Below are positions 16,942-26,149 of a stretch of DNA of 64,000 nucleotides, piece by piece. Each line of letters begins with the position of its first letter. Position 1 is the stretch's first letter. Below the pieces are notes generated by a model. It saw only the letters and a program-made list of their open reading frames with translations, did not search any database and was not told the origin of the DNA. Source of the DNA: Rhodovastum atsumiense (GTDB lineage Bacteria > Pseudomonadota > Alphaproteobacteria > Acetobacterales > Acetobacteraceae); the NCBI RefSeq assembly GCF_937425535.1, contig NZ_OW485601.1, positions 2,773,501 to 2,837,500 of the forward strand. Reading direction: 5' to 3'. Position numbers and translations under genes: made by a program.

Positions 16942-17577
16942 TCAGGCGAGGCTGATCGAACCGGCCTCGGGTCCCTTGGCGCCCTGCAGCACCGACAGCC
17001 GCACCGACTGGCCTTCCTGCAGCGAGCCGATGCCGGCGCGTTCCAGGGCGGTCGCGTGCACGAAGATGTCCTTGCCGCCGCTTTCGGGCGTGACGAAGCC
17101 GAAGCCCTTGGTGGGGTTGTACCACTTCACCACCCCGGACGTCTCGACGGCGCTGTCGAGGTCGAGCGGGCGCCGTGGCGCGCCACCTTGCGGACGGGGG
17201 CGTGCAGCCTGCGGCCGGCGCGGGGCGGGGGCCTCGGCCGTGCTCTCGTCAACGGAGAGAACCTGGCCAACCTGCCGGCCCTTCTGTCCGTTGCCGACGC
17301 GCACCTGCAGCGTCGCGCCCGGGCTCACCGTCTGGACCCCGGCGGCCTGCAATGCGTTGACATGCAGGAACACATCCCCCGAGCCATCGGCCAGGGCGAC
17401 GAAACCGTAGCCCTTCTCGGTGTTGAACCACTTCACCGTCGCCTGCACCTCGGGTCCTGCAATCGGGGACGCGAAAGAGGGCAGGGGCGTCGGGGACCGG
17501 GTGTTACCGTAGAAGTTGTCGTCGTCGAACCCGCGCTGGCGAGTCTGCCAAGGCCGGTTGCTTTTCGTTGAGCGCAA
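16942..17577 (-). CDS. Cold-shock protein with two cold-shock domains
   Basis: A nucleic-acid-binding protein with two CSD modules: ATVKWFNTEKGYGFVALADGSGDVFLH and GVVKWYNPTKGFGFVTPESGGKDIFVH. Both have intact RNP1 (KGYGFV/KGFGFV) and RNP2 (DVFLH/DIFVH) motifs, joined by an Ala/Pro/Arg-rich linker. Double-CSD proteins of this kind are typical of alphaproteobacteria. I chose a TTG start at 17577, which has AGAGGA nine bases upstream and precedes the family-like 'RGFDDDNF' N-terminus. ATG 17625 is an alternative with a weaker site. It is likely an RNA chaperone under stress or low temperature. Confidence 0.82.
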   Translation of the reverse strand: MRSTKSNRPWQTRQRGFDDDNFYGNTRSPTPLPSFASPIAGPEVQATVKWFNTEKGYGFVALADGSGDVFLHVNALQAAGVQTVSPGATLQVRVGNGQKGRQVGQVLSVDESTAEAPAPRRPQAARPRPQGGAPRRPLDLDSAVETSGVVKWYNPTKGFGFVTPESGGKDIFVHATALERAGIGSLQEGQSVRLSVLQGAKGPEAGSISLA

Positions 17578-17925
17578 GTAGCGTAGTCCTCTGGGATTCT
17601 GGTCAGGATTTTTAAAGCGCCACATCCTACACCGGATGGCTGCGCGTTGATAGCTTTTATCGGGCCTCGGGACGATGCCATCCCGGGCCTTGCCGGCGCA
17701 CCTGCCCAGGTCGCCGCCTCTTTCACAAGCCACTGGCTTATAAACCAAATTTTGCCAGGAGGACAGGGGGGAGTGACAGGGGGATGACAGGTTTGACGGC
17801 GCGCCGTCCCCCTGGCCTGCCGTGTCGTCACACGGTCCCGGCATGCCTGCCGCGACGGGCACGATCGCTTGATCGGCGCTCCCGCGTCACGCGGTGGGGC
17901 CGGAGCCCCCGTCGCGATCGGACAT
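17578..17925 (-). promoter_or_regulatory. Long leader/promoter region of the cold-shock gene
   Basis: These 348 bases lie upstream of the cold-shock gene and downstream of the OsmC gene. An AT-rich patch near 17738-17758 (CTTATAAACCAAATTTTG on the + strand) is a plausible promoter. A long untranslated leader would fit the family. I see no supported gene in it, although the cold-shock frame is open across most of it. Confidence 0.35.
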
Positions 17926-18429
17926 TCAGGGCGTTTCCACCGTGATCCGTGGCGGCTGCCGCAGAGTCTGCAGGATCACGCAATATCGCTCGGTTGTCTC
18001 GATCAGGCGCGCCAGCCGGTCGGGGGCCGCGTCGGCCTCCAGCTCGAAGCGCAGCGTGATGTCGGTGAGCCCGATCGGCACGGCGCGGTCGATGCCCAGC
18101 GTGCCCCGGGCATCCCAGGTCCCCGTGGCGACGATGCGGCCGCCACGGACCTCGATGCCCATCGCCGTGGCCACGGCGCGCAGCGTCACGCCGGCACAGG
18201 CCACGATCGCTTCCAGCAACATGTCCGCCGAGCAGGCCAGTTCGCCGGTGCCGCCAGCCGCCGCATGCAGGCCGGCGATGGTCTCGCCATGCCAGGACGC
18301 GATCCGGCAGGCAATGCCGTCGGCGTTCAGTTGGGCTTCGGCCCGTGCCGGGATCCGCGCCGCGTCCGGCGTCTCGCGGTAGCGTTGCTTGAGGGGAGCC
18401 TGCAAGGCCCGGAGCTGGTCTGCGTTCAT
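17926..18429 (-). CDS. OsmC family protein
   Basis: This 167-residue protein belongs to the OsmC/Ohr superfamily of thiol-dependent peroxide-detoxifying proteins. The family core is seen as GGTGELACSADMLLEAIVACAGVTLRAVA, with both conserved cysteines (one in LACS, one in VACAG), followed by RGGRIVATGTWDARG. ATG 18429 has a strong GGGAGGA site seven bases upstream; a frame-open extension of 30 residues is not needed. The gene stands alone on the - strand between the cold-shock gene and topB. A stress role fits the neighbours but is an inference. Confidence 0.82.
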   Translation of the reverse strand: MNADQLRALQAPLKQRYRETPDAARIPARAEAQLNADGIACRIASWHGETIAGLHAAAGGTGELACSADMLLEAIVACAGVTLRAVATAMGIEVRGGRIVATGTWDARGTLGIDRAVPIGLTDITLRFELEADAAPDRLARLIETTERYCVILQTLRQPPRITVETP

Positions 18430-18715
18430 GGTGGGTCCTCCCTGAATTATCTGGCCTGGGCCATGCGGGTTTCCGCAGCGGCATGTTATGGCGTGATGAT
18501 GTTCGTTGCCATGGGCCACCGCATGGCATGACCCGGCGTCGCCATCGGGGGCGCGAGGCCCCGTGGCAGCCTATCTCATGACGACAGCGAAACCAGTTTC
18601 GGGCGCGGCAAAACCGGCCTGTCCGGAGACTGCGCCCGCGCATCCCATCGGATTGACCGCCACGGCGCGGCGGTGGCATGCCGGCTCCGGCTTTTGCGGA
18701 ACAGCCGGGGCGCGG

Positions 18716-20911
18716 GTGGCCGACCAGATCGTCATCACGGAGAAGACCAGCCAGGCCAGGGATGTGCGTGCGGCGGTGGGCAACCGCTATGGTCCGATCC
18801 TGCCGGCCGAGGGGCACCTGTTCGATCTGGTGGAACCGGAAGACGTGGTGCCGGAATGGAAGCGCTGGGCGCCGGTGCTGCTGCGGCCGGAGGGACTCTA
18901 CGCCACGCGGCCGGCGGCGGGCGGCAACAAGCCATCGAAGCTGAAGGCGATCCGCGAGGCGTTGCGGACGGCGAAGCGGGTCTGGCTGGCCACGGATTGC
19001 GACCGCGAGGGCCAGTTGATCGGCCAGGAGATCCTGGAGCACTACCGCTACCGCGGCGTGGTGATGCGGGTGATGTTCACGGCCCAGGACCCGCAATCGA
19101 TCCGCGACGCCTTTGCCCGGGCAAAGCCGAATGCCGAGTACGCCCGGCTTTATGCCGCGGCGGTGGCGCGGCGCCAGGCCGACCAGATCTACAACCTGTC
19201 GCTGACCCGCACCGCCACCGTCACCTTCGCTCGTGGCGCGCGCAGCGTCATCGGCGTCGGGCGGGTCAAGACCCCGACCCTGGCCATCGTCTGCCGGCGC
19301 GAGCTGGAGATCCGCGCCTTCGTCCCGCAGGCCTATTACGAGGTGGTCGCGACCGCGCAGGCCGAAGCCGGGCCGGTGCGGCTGCGCCATGCCCCGAAGG
19401 AGCGGATCCTCAAGCGCGCGGAAGCCGAGGCGATTGCGGCCCTTGCGGAAGGCTTCACCGGGCCGCTCGTGCTGCGGGTCGAGGACAAGCGGCAGGCGCC
19501 GCCGCGGCTGTTCGACCTGCCGTCGCTGCAGAAGCTGTGCGGTGCCCGCTTCGCCTGGTCGGCGGCGCACACGCTGGAGGTGGCGCAGGAGCTGTATGAC
19601 GGCCAGGGCAAGAAGATCATCACCTATCCCCGTGCCGAGACCCGCTATCTGCCGGAAAGCCTGATCCCCGACGTGCCGCGCATCGTCGCCGGGCTGCGGG
19701 TCGGGCGCGCCTTTTCCGCCATCCCGGTGCCCGAGCCGCCGCTGGTTCGTCGCGGCGCCGCCGGTCCCTTCCATGACAAGGGGCTCGCCGGGGCCAGCCA
19801 TCACGCCGTCATCCCCAACGTCAACACGGTCGGGGACCTCCCGCAGGTCTGGCCGCGCCTGTCGGGCGACGAGCGCCGGCTGTTCGACATCATCGCCCGG
19901 GCCTATCTGGCGGCGATGATGCCGGATTTCCGCTACCGGCAGACCACTGTCACGCTGGATGTGCGGGGCCACCTGTTCGGCGTCACCGGGCGCCAGCCCA
20001 TTGAGCTGGGCTGGCGGGCCGCCTTCCCGGACTGGCAGCCGCCCGGGGAAAAGGGCGAGGAGGCGCAACTGCTGCCCGCGCTCCGGGATGGCGAGACGGT
20101 CACGCTGCGCGACGCCGCGGTCGAGGACAAGGAAACCCGCCCGCCGCCCCGCTACAACGAGGGCACGCTGATCGAGGCGATGCAGAATGCCTGGCGCTTC
20201 GTCGCCGACGAGGCGCTGCAGGCAAGGCTGAAGGAGGCCAAGGGGATCGGTACCCCGGCTACCCGCGCCGAGATCATCCGTGGGCTCAAGGCGCAGGATT
20301 TTCTGGTGGCCGACGGCAAGGCGATCGTGCCCACCGAGCGGGGCCTGGCGCTGTTCGCCGTGTTGCAGCGGGCCGATGCCGCCCTGGTCGATCCGGGCGT
20401 GACCGCGCAGATGGAATGCCTGCTCGACCAGGTGCTGACCGGCCAGCAGGAGATGATGCAGGCGATCGATGCCGTCTGCACCCAGGCCAGCCGCATCATC
20501 GGCCGGTTATGCCAGGGCCTGCCCCAGGGGGTGGCATCGCCCGATGCCGCCCTGCTTGCCACCGTGGCACCCGGCGCCGGCACGGCCGGATCGCCGCGCG
20601 CACGCAAGCCGCGCCGGCGGCGGGTGAAGGCGGATCAGGAAGCCACCGCGGCGCCGCCCGCCCGGAAGGCAAAGCGGGCAACGTCGCGTGCAAGGCGTCC
20701 CGGTCCCGCCGGCACCGTCCCGGCGCCGGTGGCAAATGCCCCGACACCGGAGACGAGCGATGCCGAGACACCGCTGCGTATCCCCTTCGGCAACAAGGAG
20801 ATCGCCTTCCGGCTCGGTGCCCGCTACCGCGCCGGCGGCTGGTATGCGCCGCCCGGCGTGGATCTGGCCGGCTTCCGTGAGCGCGGATGGCTGGGCGCCC
20901 CGTCGGGTTAG
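18716..20911 (+). CDS. topB: DNA topoisomerase III (type IA) with C-terminal DUF5710-like module
   Basis: A type IA topoisomerase of about 731 residues that relaxes and decatenates DNA by single-strand passage. The TOPRIM domain begins with IVITEKTSQARDV and has the acidic DxD motif as ATDCDREGQ. The catalytic tyrosine lies in IITYPRAETRYL, and later motifs include KEAKGIGTPATRAEII. No zinc fingers follow; instead there is a basic Ala/Arg linker and a short C-terminal module (IPFGNKEIAFRLGARYRAGGWYAPPG) seen on plasmid-type proteins. I prefer GTG 18716, which places the start at the TOPRIM domain; ATG 18578 would add 46 residues without family similarity. Confidence 0.85.
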   Translation: MADQIVITEKTSQARDVRAAVGNRYGPILPAEGHLFDLVEPEDVVPEWKRWAPVLLRPEGLYATRPAAGGNKPSKLKAIREALRTAKRVWLATDCDREGQLIGQEILEHYRYRGVVMRVMFTAQDPQSIRDAFARAKPNAEYARLYAAAVARRQADQIYNLSLTRTATVTFARGARSVIGVGRVKTPTLAIVCRRELEIRAFVPQAYYEVVATAQAEAGPVRLRHAPKERILKRAEAEAIAALAEGFTGPLVLRVEDKRQAPPRLFDLPSLQKLCGARFAWSAAHTLEVAQELYDGQGKKIITYPRAETRYLPESLIPDVPRIVAGLRVGRAFSAIPVPEPPLVRRGAAGPFHDKGLAGASHHAVIPNVNTVGDLPQVWPRLSGDERRLFDIIARAYLAAMMPDFRYRQTTVTLDVRGHLFGVTGRQPIELGWRAAFPDWQPPGEKGEEAQLLPALRDGETVTLRDAAVEDKETRPPPRYNEGTLIEAMQNAWRFVADEALQARLKEAKGIGTPATRAEIIRGLKAQDFLVADGKAIVPTERGLALFAVLQRADAALVDPGVTAQMECLLDQVLTGQQEMMQAIDAVCTQASRIIGRLCQGLPQGVASPDAALLATVAPGAGTAGSPRARKPRRRRVKADQEATAAPPARKAKRATSRARRPGPAGTVPAPVANAPTPETSDAETPLRIPFGNKEIAFRLGARYRAGGWYAPPGVDLAGFRERGWLGAPSG

Positions 20912-21330
20912 CGGTCGAGCACCGAACGGTCGTTCTTGCGGGCCAGGGTGCGGAAATGCGGCTCGATCTCGGCTTCGGCGAGGCCGAACGCCTGGGCGAA
21001 GTCGATGATCAGCCGCTGCTCGCCCGGCTCGGCGTCGCCATCGGACATGGCGCTGTCGATCATGTTCAGCAGGATGCAGAGCTTCTGGTCCGGCCGCAGC
21101 TGCGGTGCCACGGTAGCGAGGAACTGCGCCGGCTGGGTCACGCGCACATAGCGCAGGCAGGCATCGAGCTGGTCACGGCTGGCGCCACGCCCGAGCACCG
21201 AGGTGAGATGCCCGACTTCCTCGGGGTCGATCTCTCCGTCCGCCCCCATGCAGTAGATGAGGGATATGACGAGGCAGTTGCGCGGCGTGAGATCGAGTTG
21301 CGCAGACTGCGACCTGAACATTCCGAACAT
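20908..21330 (-). CDS. TerB-family protein
   Basis: This 140-residue, all-helical protein resembles TerB (tellurite resistance/DUF533 fold). Two acidic metal-binding-like loops are visible, GADGEIDPEEVGHL and SDGDAEPGEQRLIIDF, spaced as in the TerB repeats. Its last four bases overlap the end of topB on the other strand. No other ter genes are nearby, so tellurite resistance itself is not implied; stand-alone TerB proteins have varied, poorly known roles. Confidence 0.75.
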   Translation of the reverse strand: MFGMFRSQSAQLDLTPRNCLVISLIYCMGADGEIDPEEVGHLTSVLGRGASRDQLDACLRYVRVTQPAQFLATVAPQLRPDQKLCILLNMIDSAMSDGDAEPGEQRLIIDFAQAFGLAEAEIEPHFRTLARKNDRSVLDR

Positions 21331-21493
21331 GCGAGAGCCCTGATTGGTTGGTGGTCCGTCCCCGTGGGGGAGCGGGCGCGCGACACGTGGGAAAGTTTCG
21401 TGCCGACTGCAACGGCCAACCGGGTAGCGAACTGTTACTCGCCATCGCGATCCTTTGCGGCGGGGCCGCGCGTGGGGCGCGACCCCGTGCCGC

Positions 21494-21826
21494 TCAGTGA
21501 CTGATCATCCAGGGACGCTTGCCGGGAAACCCCTTGGCCGGGCTGACCGCCTCGGCTTTCCGTCCGGTGCCGGCCGAGCAGCAGCCGCAGCCGCGTGGGT
21601 GCCGCCCGGCGCTGCTCGCCAGCTTCGGGGCATGGGCGCTCTGTTCATTGGTGGCGAAGGCTTTCCGCTGGGACGCCTCCATCCGTCCCAGGGCCGGTCC
21701 GCGCAGCAGGGCGCGGGGAGCGTCGGCGCCGCACCCCGGACAGGGATGCGGCGCGTTGAACATGGCCATCGGCCGGTTCTCGGTGAACGGGCCGCAGCGC
21801 TCGCACAGGTAATCGTAGTCGGGCAT
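21494..21826 (-). CDS. fmdB: FmdB-type zinc-ribbon regulatory protein
   Basis: A 110-residue protein with an N-terminal zinc ribbon: MPDYDYLCERCG and CPGCGADAPR form the CX2C...CX2C knuckles of the FmdB family. The rest is low-complexity with a CGCC near the end. It starts 13 bases after the formamidase stop and is cotranscribed with it, the classic fmdAB arrangement in which FmdB is thought to regulate or assist amidase expression. The start at MPDYDY matches the family; the longer open frame overlaps fmdA. Confidence 0.82.
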   Translation of the reverse strand: MPDYDYLCERCGPFTENRPMAMFNAPHPCPGCGADAPRALLRGPALGRMEASQRKAFATNEQSAHAPKLASSAGRHPRGCGCCSAGTGRKAEAVSPAKGFPGKRPWMISH

Positions 21827-21839
21827 GGCGTCGCCCGGC

Positions 21840-23069
21840 TCAGGCGTCGGGGGCGATGGGGATGTCGGTGCCGGGCTGCACGCCGGCGATCGGCCCGGCG
21901 GCACCCGGCCTGATGTCGAAGTCGAAGATCTCGGTGGGCAGCCACAGCGTGGCGCAGGCATTGGGGATGTCGACCACGCCGCTGACATGGCCCTGCACGG
22001 GGGCCACGCCGAGGATGGCATAGGCCTGGGCGCGGGTGTAGCCGAACTTGCTGATGTACTCGATGGCGTTCAGGCAGGCCTGGCGGTAGGCAACAGTCAC
22101 GTCCAGGTAGTGTTGGGCGCCGCTCTCGTCGACCGAGATGCCTTCGAAGATCAGGTAATCGCGGTATTCCGGCTTGATCGGGCTGGGCCGGAAGATCGGG
22201 TTCCGGATGCCGTACTTCGCCATGCCGTCCTTGATCAGCTCCACCTTCAGGTGAATCCAGCCGGGCATCTCGATGGCGCCGCAGAAGGTGATCTCGCCGT
22301 CGCCCTGGCTGAAATGCAGGTCGCCCACGGAAAGCCCGGCGCCGGGGACATAGACGGGGAAATACACGCGGGCGCCGCGCGAGAGATCCTTGATGTCGCA
22401 GTTGCCGCCATGCTCGCGCGGCGGCACGGTCCGGGCCCCGGTGGCGGCCGCGGCGTCGCGTGCCTCGCCCCGCAGCCGGCCGAGATGCGCGGTGGGCGCA
22501 AAGGGCGGATTGGCCAAAGGCGGCACGCGGGTCGGGTTGGTGCCGATCAGCGCCGTCTCCCGCGCGTTCCAGGTTTCCAGCAGGGAATGCGACGGCAGGC
22601 AGCCGATCAGTCCGGGATGGATCAGCCCGGCGAAGCGCACCCCCGGCACGTGGCGCGACGTGGTGAACAGGCCGTGGAAATCCCAGATGGATTTCTGCGC
22701 CTGCGGGAACTGATCGGTCAGGAAGCCGCCGCCATTCTGCTTCGAAAAGAACCCGTTGAATCCCCACGCATTGGACGGGAAGGCGCCGATGTCGAGGAAG
22801 TCCACCACCAGCAGGTCGCCCGGTTCCGCGCCCTCGACGCCGACCGGGCCGCTGAGGAAATGCACGATGCTCAGGTCGATGTCGCGAACGTCGGCGGCGG
22901 AGTCGTTGTTCTTGATGAAACCGCCGGTCCAGTCATAGCACTCGATGATGAAATCCTGGCCGGGTCTGACCGTCGCCACCATCGGGATGTCCGGATGCCA
23001 GCGATTGTGGATCGTATCATTTTCATAGGGAGACTGCGACAGATCGACCTTGATCAAGGTGTCCGGCAT
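21840..23069 (-). CDS. fmdA: Formamidase/acetamidase
   Basis: This 409-residue enzyme hydrolyses formamide, and probably other short amides, to ammonia and the acid in the cytoplasm. Family landmarks include the N-terminal MPDTLIKVDLSQSP, HNRWHPDIP, DFIIECYDWTGG and the substrate-channel region HGGNCDIKDLSRGARVYFPV. Its length is normal. ATG 23069 has GAGGGGAAG a few bases upstream. The gene is followed by fmdB and preceded, on the same strand, by an amide/branched-chain-type binding protein, so the three probably form an amide-scavenging nitrogen module. Confidence 0.93.
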   Translation of the reverse strand: MPDTLIKVDLSQSPYENDTIHNRWHPDIPMVATVRPGQDFIIECYDWTGGFIKNNDSAADVRDIDLSIVHFLSGPVGVEGAEPGDLLVVDFLDIGAFPSNAWGFNGFFSKQNGGGFLTDQFPQAQKSIWDFHGLFTTSRHVPGVRFAGLIHPGLIGCLPSHSLLETWNARETALIGTNPTRVPPLANPPFAPTAHLGRLRGEARDAAAATGARTVPPREHGGNCDIKDLSRGARVYFPVYVPGAGLSVGDLHFSQGDGEITFCGAIEMPGWIHLKVELIKDGMAKYGIRNPIFRPSPIKPEYRDYLIFEGISVDESGAQHYLDVTVAYRQACLNAIEYISKFGYTRAQAYAILGVAPVQGHVSGVVDIPNACATLWLPTEIFDFDIRPGAAGPIAGVQPGTDIPIAPDA

Positions 23070-23227
23070 ATTGCTTCCCCTCTCTGACAGACCGGACGCA
23101 GACTGCCAAGTCACCGCGATTTTGTCCTGGTTGATCTTGGTTCGACACTTCTCGTGCTGGCGGTGCCGGCCAGCAGCCATGACGTGCCCGCGAGGACGAC
23201 GCCATGGCCCTGCGCCAGGACGAAGGA

Positions 23228-24460
23228 TCAGCTCTTGACCAGGCTGCAGCCGCCCTCGCTCATCGGCCGGAAGGCAGCGTCCGCCGGTGTCGTCGCTACG
23301 ACCTTCAGCACGTCGATAGGGCTTTTGCTCTCTGCCGGCTTCTTGACCTGCAGCAGGTAGGACGGATGAATCTTGCGCCCGTCCTCACGGATCTGGCCGG
23401 CACCGAAGCAATCGTCATCGGTGGGCATCGCCTTCATGTGCGCGACCGCGCCCCGTCCGTCCGCCTTCGCCGCGGCCACGCCCAGCGCGGCCACGGTCTT
23501 CAGGTAATGCAGCGTCGCCGCGTAGCATCCGGCCTGGATCATGTTCGGCGGCTGCGTCGGCGTCTTCGGCCGCACCCGTTCCCAGAAGGCGCGGGTGCGG
23601 TCGTTCAGGTCCCAGTAGAAGCTTTCCGTCATGACCAGGCCTTGCGATTCGGCCAGCCCGACTGCACGCACGTTGCTGTCGTACATCAGCATCGCGGCGA
23701 TCCGCATCGAGCCGGTCAGCCCGAACTCATGCGCCTGCTTGATGCAGTTCACCGTATCGGTGCCCGAGTTGCACAGGCCGAGTACCTTGGCGCCCGAGGC
23801 CTGCGCCTGCAGCAGCAGGGCACTGAAATCCGTCGTCTCCGGGAAGGGGTAGGTCTGCGCGCCGAGGACCTTGCCGCCGGCTTCCTGCACGAAGCGGGCG
23901 GTGTCACGCTGTAACTGCTGGCCGAACACATAGTTGGCCGTGATGAAGAACCACGTATCGCCGCCCGATCGCACCATCGCGCCGCCGGTCGACTTCGACA
24001 GCATATAGGTGTCGTAGGTCCACTGGATCGTGTTCGGGCTGCACTGCCCGCCGGTGAGATCGGTCGTAGCGGCGCCGGAGTTCAGGAACACCTTGTTTTT
24101 GTCTCGGCAGATGGTGTTCACCGCCAGCGCCACCGAGCTGGTCGGCACGTCGATGATCGCGTCCACGTCCGCCTCGTCGAACCAGCGGCGGGCGATGCCG
24201 GCGCCGGTGTCGGGACGGTTCAGGTGATCGGCCGACAGCACTTCGACCTTGATGTCGGGACGCTGCCGGGCGAATTCCTCGACGGCCTGTCGTACGCAGG
24301 TGACCGACAGCGGGCCGGTGTCGTCACGGTAATTGCCCGACTGGTCGTTCAGGACGCCAAGGCGGATCACGGGCGTTTGGGCGGCGGCACGACGGATCTG
24401 GCCGGGCAACAGGAAGGACGCGGCAGCGGCGCCCAATGCGGAGCGGCGTGTGACGGTCAT
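23228..24460 (-). CDS. Type I periplasmic binding protein (amide/urea/branched-chain amino acid type), orphan
   Basis: A 410-residue exported protein with a twin-arginine-like leader (TRRSALGAAAASFLLPG) and a Leu/Ile/Val-type binding fold (IRLGVLNDQSGNYRDDTGP...). The gene is 158 bases upstream of fmdA on the same strand, so formamide, urea or a related amide is a likely ligand. No LivH/LivM/LivG/LivF-type permease or ATPase genes are beside it, so it must share a transporter encoded elsewhere or act alone. The family assignment is good; the ligand is inferred. Confidence 0.82.
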   Translation of the reverse strand: MTVTRRSALGAAAASFLLPGQIRRAAAQTPVIRLGVLNDQSGNYRDDTGPLSVTCVRQAVEEFARQRPDIKVEVLSADHLNRPDTGAGIARRWFDEADVDAIIDVPTSSVALAVNTICRDKNKVFLNSGAATTDLTGGQCSPNTIQWTYDTYMLSKSTGGAMVRSGGDTWFFITANYVFGQQLQRDTARFVQEAGGKVLGAQTYPFPETTDFSALLLQAQASGAKVLGLCNSGTDTVNCIKQAHEFGLTGSMRIAAMLMYDSNVRAVGLAESQGLVMTESFYWDLNDRTRAFWERVRPKTPTQPPNMIQAGCYAATLHYLKTVAALGVAAAKADGRGAVAHMKAMPTDDDCFGAGQIREDGRKIHPSYLLQVKKPAESKSPIDVLKVVATTPADAAFRPMSEGGCSLVKS

Positions 24461-24672
24461 GGACGTTCCTCTCTTGGTACCGGTTCTGCGCCGGTGCGGA
24501 AAGTGTGCGGGGGAAGATCCCCGGGTTCAAGGGGGGCGTTCAGGCCAACCGGGTTTCTCGCGCCGGTATCGCGGCTGTGACCGCATGTCGCGATGCATCC
24601 TCACGGAAGCAGGAATGCAGGCGTATCCCAAGCGTACATTCTCTTCCGTCATGAAACTGCTATGCTGGCTCG

Positions 24673-25185
24673 ATGATGCAGCAGGATCCGACAGGCCCTT
24701 GGCGGGCGATGACGGCGGCGGACCTCGATGAGGTGGAGCGGGTCGGCGACCGCGTGCATCCGGATTATCCCGAAACGGCCGCGGTGTTCGGCGAGCGCCT
24801 GCAGCGCTATCCCGCCGGGTGCCTGGTGTTCCAGGGACCGGGCAGCATCCTGGGCTATACGATCAGCCACCCGTGGCGGCTCGGGCAACCGCCGAAGCTG
24901 AACGTCGTGCTGGGATCCCTGCCGGAGCGGCCGGACACGTTCTACATCCACGATGTCGCGTTGTTGCCCGAGGCCAGGGGATCGGGGGCCGGCGGCGCGG
25001 CGGTGGCATTGCTGACCCGGCAGGCCGTGGCGAGCGGCCTTGGCAACATGTCGCTGGTTGCCGTCAGCGGCGCATCCGGGTTCTGGCGCAGGCACGGTTT
25101 CGACGTGCTTGAGACGCCCGAGATCAGGGCGAAGCTGGCCGAGTACGGCGAGTCGTCCCGGTTCATGGTACGCTGGTTGCGATAG
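24673..25185 (+). CDS. GNAT family N-acetyltransferase
   Basis: A 170-residue protein with the GNAT fold. The acetyl-CoA-binding motif A is seen as FYIHDVALLPEARGSGAGGAAVALL, with the RGSGAG pyrophosphate loop. It ends with a FWRRHGF motif typical of the GNAT C-terminal half. It stands alone, divergent from the amide-binding protein, and could start at either of two adjacent ATG codons. Substrate unknown. Confidence 0.8.
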   Translation: MMQQDPTGPWRAMTAADLDEVERVGDRVHPDYPETAAVFGERLQRYPAGCLVFQGPGSILGYTISHPWRLGQPPKLNVVLGSLPERPDTFYIHDVALLPEARGSGAGGAAVALLTRQAVASGLGNMSLVAVSGASGFWRRHGFDVLETPEIRAKLAEYGESSRFMVRWLR

Positions 25186-25341
25186 AAGACCGACTCCGTC
25201 CTGGTCTTGTGTTGCAACCTAGCAATGAAACGGATTAGATCGCGGGCGCCCCCGGACCGGTCGAACCGGATCAATCACCGTGGCGGAGGTCCCGGCCTGG
25301 CGTGACAGCCATGCCCGCAGTTCCGCCGGCAGGAGGCGTTC

Positions 25342-26106
25342 ATGCCAGTGTCGATCGTTGCGCGCCGTCGTGTCCTTCGCCAGGTTCCGCTGTTGGGAGG
25401 CCTGGCATTGCTGGTGAGTGCCTGCGCGACGCATGTGCGCAGCACCGGCACCTACGGGGCGGTGGCGACCGGGGCGCCATTGCAGCGGCCCGAGATCGTG
25501 CTGGTGGAGGAATTCGCCGTCGACCCGTCGGAAGTGCACCTGGACACCAGCCTGCGCGCCCGGCTGACCCGCGGCCTGGAAGGGACGCAACCCGACACGC
25601 GCCGCGCCCAGGAAGCGGCCCGGGTGCGGGGCGTCGCCGCGGCGACGCTGGTCGGCCGGATCCAGGCCATGGGCCTGCCGGCGGCCGTGGTCGCGATCGG
25701 CACGACGCCGCATGAGCGCGCGGTGCTGGTGCGCGGCCAGGTGGTGGATATCGATGAAGGCAACCGGACCCGCCGCACCCTGATCGGCTTCGGCGCCGGC
25801 AAGAGCGTGGTCGGGGCCGACGTGCAGGTCTACTACGCGGCGCCCGGGCAGCGTCCGGCGCTGTTGCAGACTTTCGAGGCCGATGTCGACAGCGGCCGCA
25901 TGCCGGGCATGGCGACCACCATGGGCGTGGGGGCCGCGGCCGGTCATCTGGCGACCTCCGCCGCCGTTTCCGGCGGGTTGCACGTGGCATCGGAGAACCG
26001 CAAGGCGGATCCGGAGGACCAGGCGAAGAAACTGGGGAACTGCGTGGCCGATGCGCTCGGGGCGGTGTTCCGGCGCGAGGGCTGGATCGCCACGACCGGC
26101 GGCTGA
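25342..26106 (+). CDS. DUF4410-type lipoprotein
   Basis: This 254-residue protein has a Tat/Sec-like leader ending in a lipobox (LLVSAC), so it is probably an outer-membrane or periplasmic lipoprotein. The body has an alternating strand-helix pattern and ends in a segment (DAQAKKLGNCVADALGAVF-like) that I assign to DUF4410. ATG 25342 follows AGGAGG by eight bases. It is 43 bases upstream of the antiporter gene on the same strand. No experimental function is known for the family. Confidence 0.65.
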   Translation: MPVSIVARRRVLRQVPLLGGLALLVSACATHVRSTGTYGAVATGAPLQRPEIVLVEEFAVDPSEVHLDTSLRARLTRGLEGTQPDTRRAQEAARVRGVAAATLVGRIQAMGLPAAVVAIGTTPHERAVLVRGQVVDIDEGNRTRRTLIGFGAGKSVVGADVQVYYAAPGQRPALLQTFEADVDSGRMPGMATTMGVGAAAGHLATSAAVSGGLHVASENRKADPEDQAKKLGNCVADALGAVFRREGWIATTGG

Positions 26107-26149
26107 GGCCGCGACGAACAGGGCAGTCGCACCCCACGGAGAGCGTGCG

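Noticed and set aside
16942-17862. 306-residue start for the cold-shock protein
   Set aside because: The first 90 codons have no family similarity and no ribosome binding site; a TTG with AGAGGA fits the conserved N-terminus.
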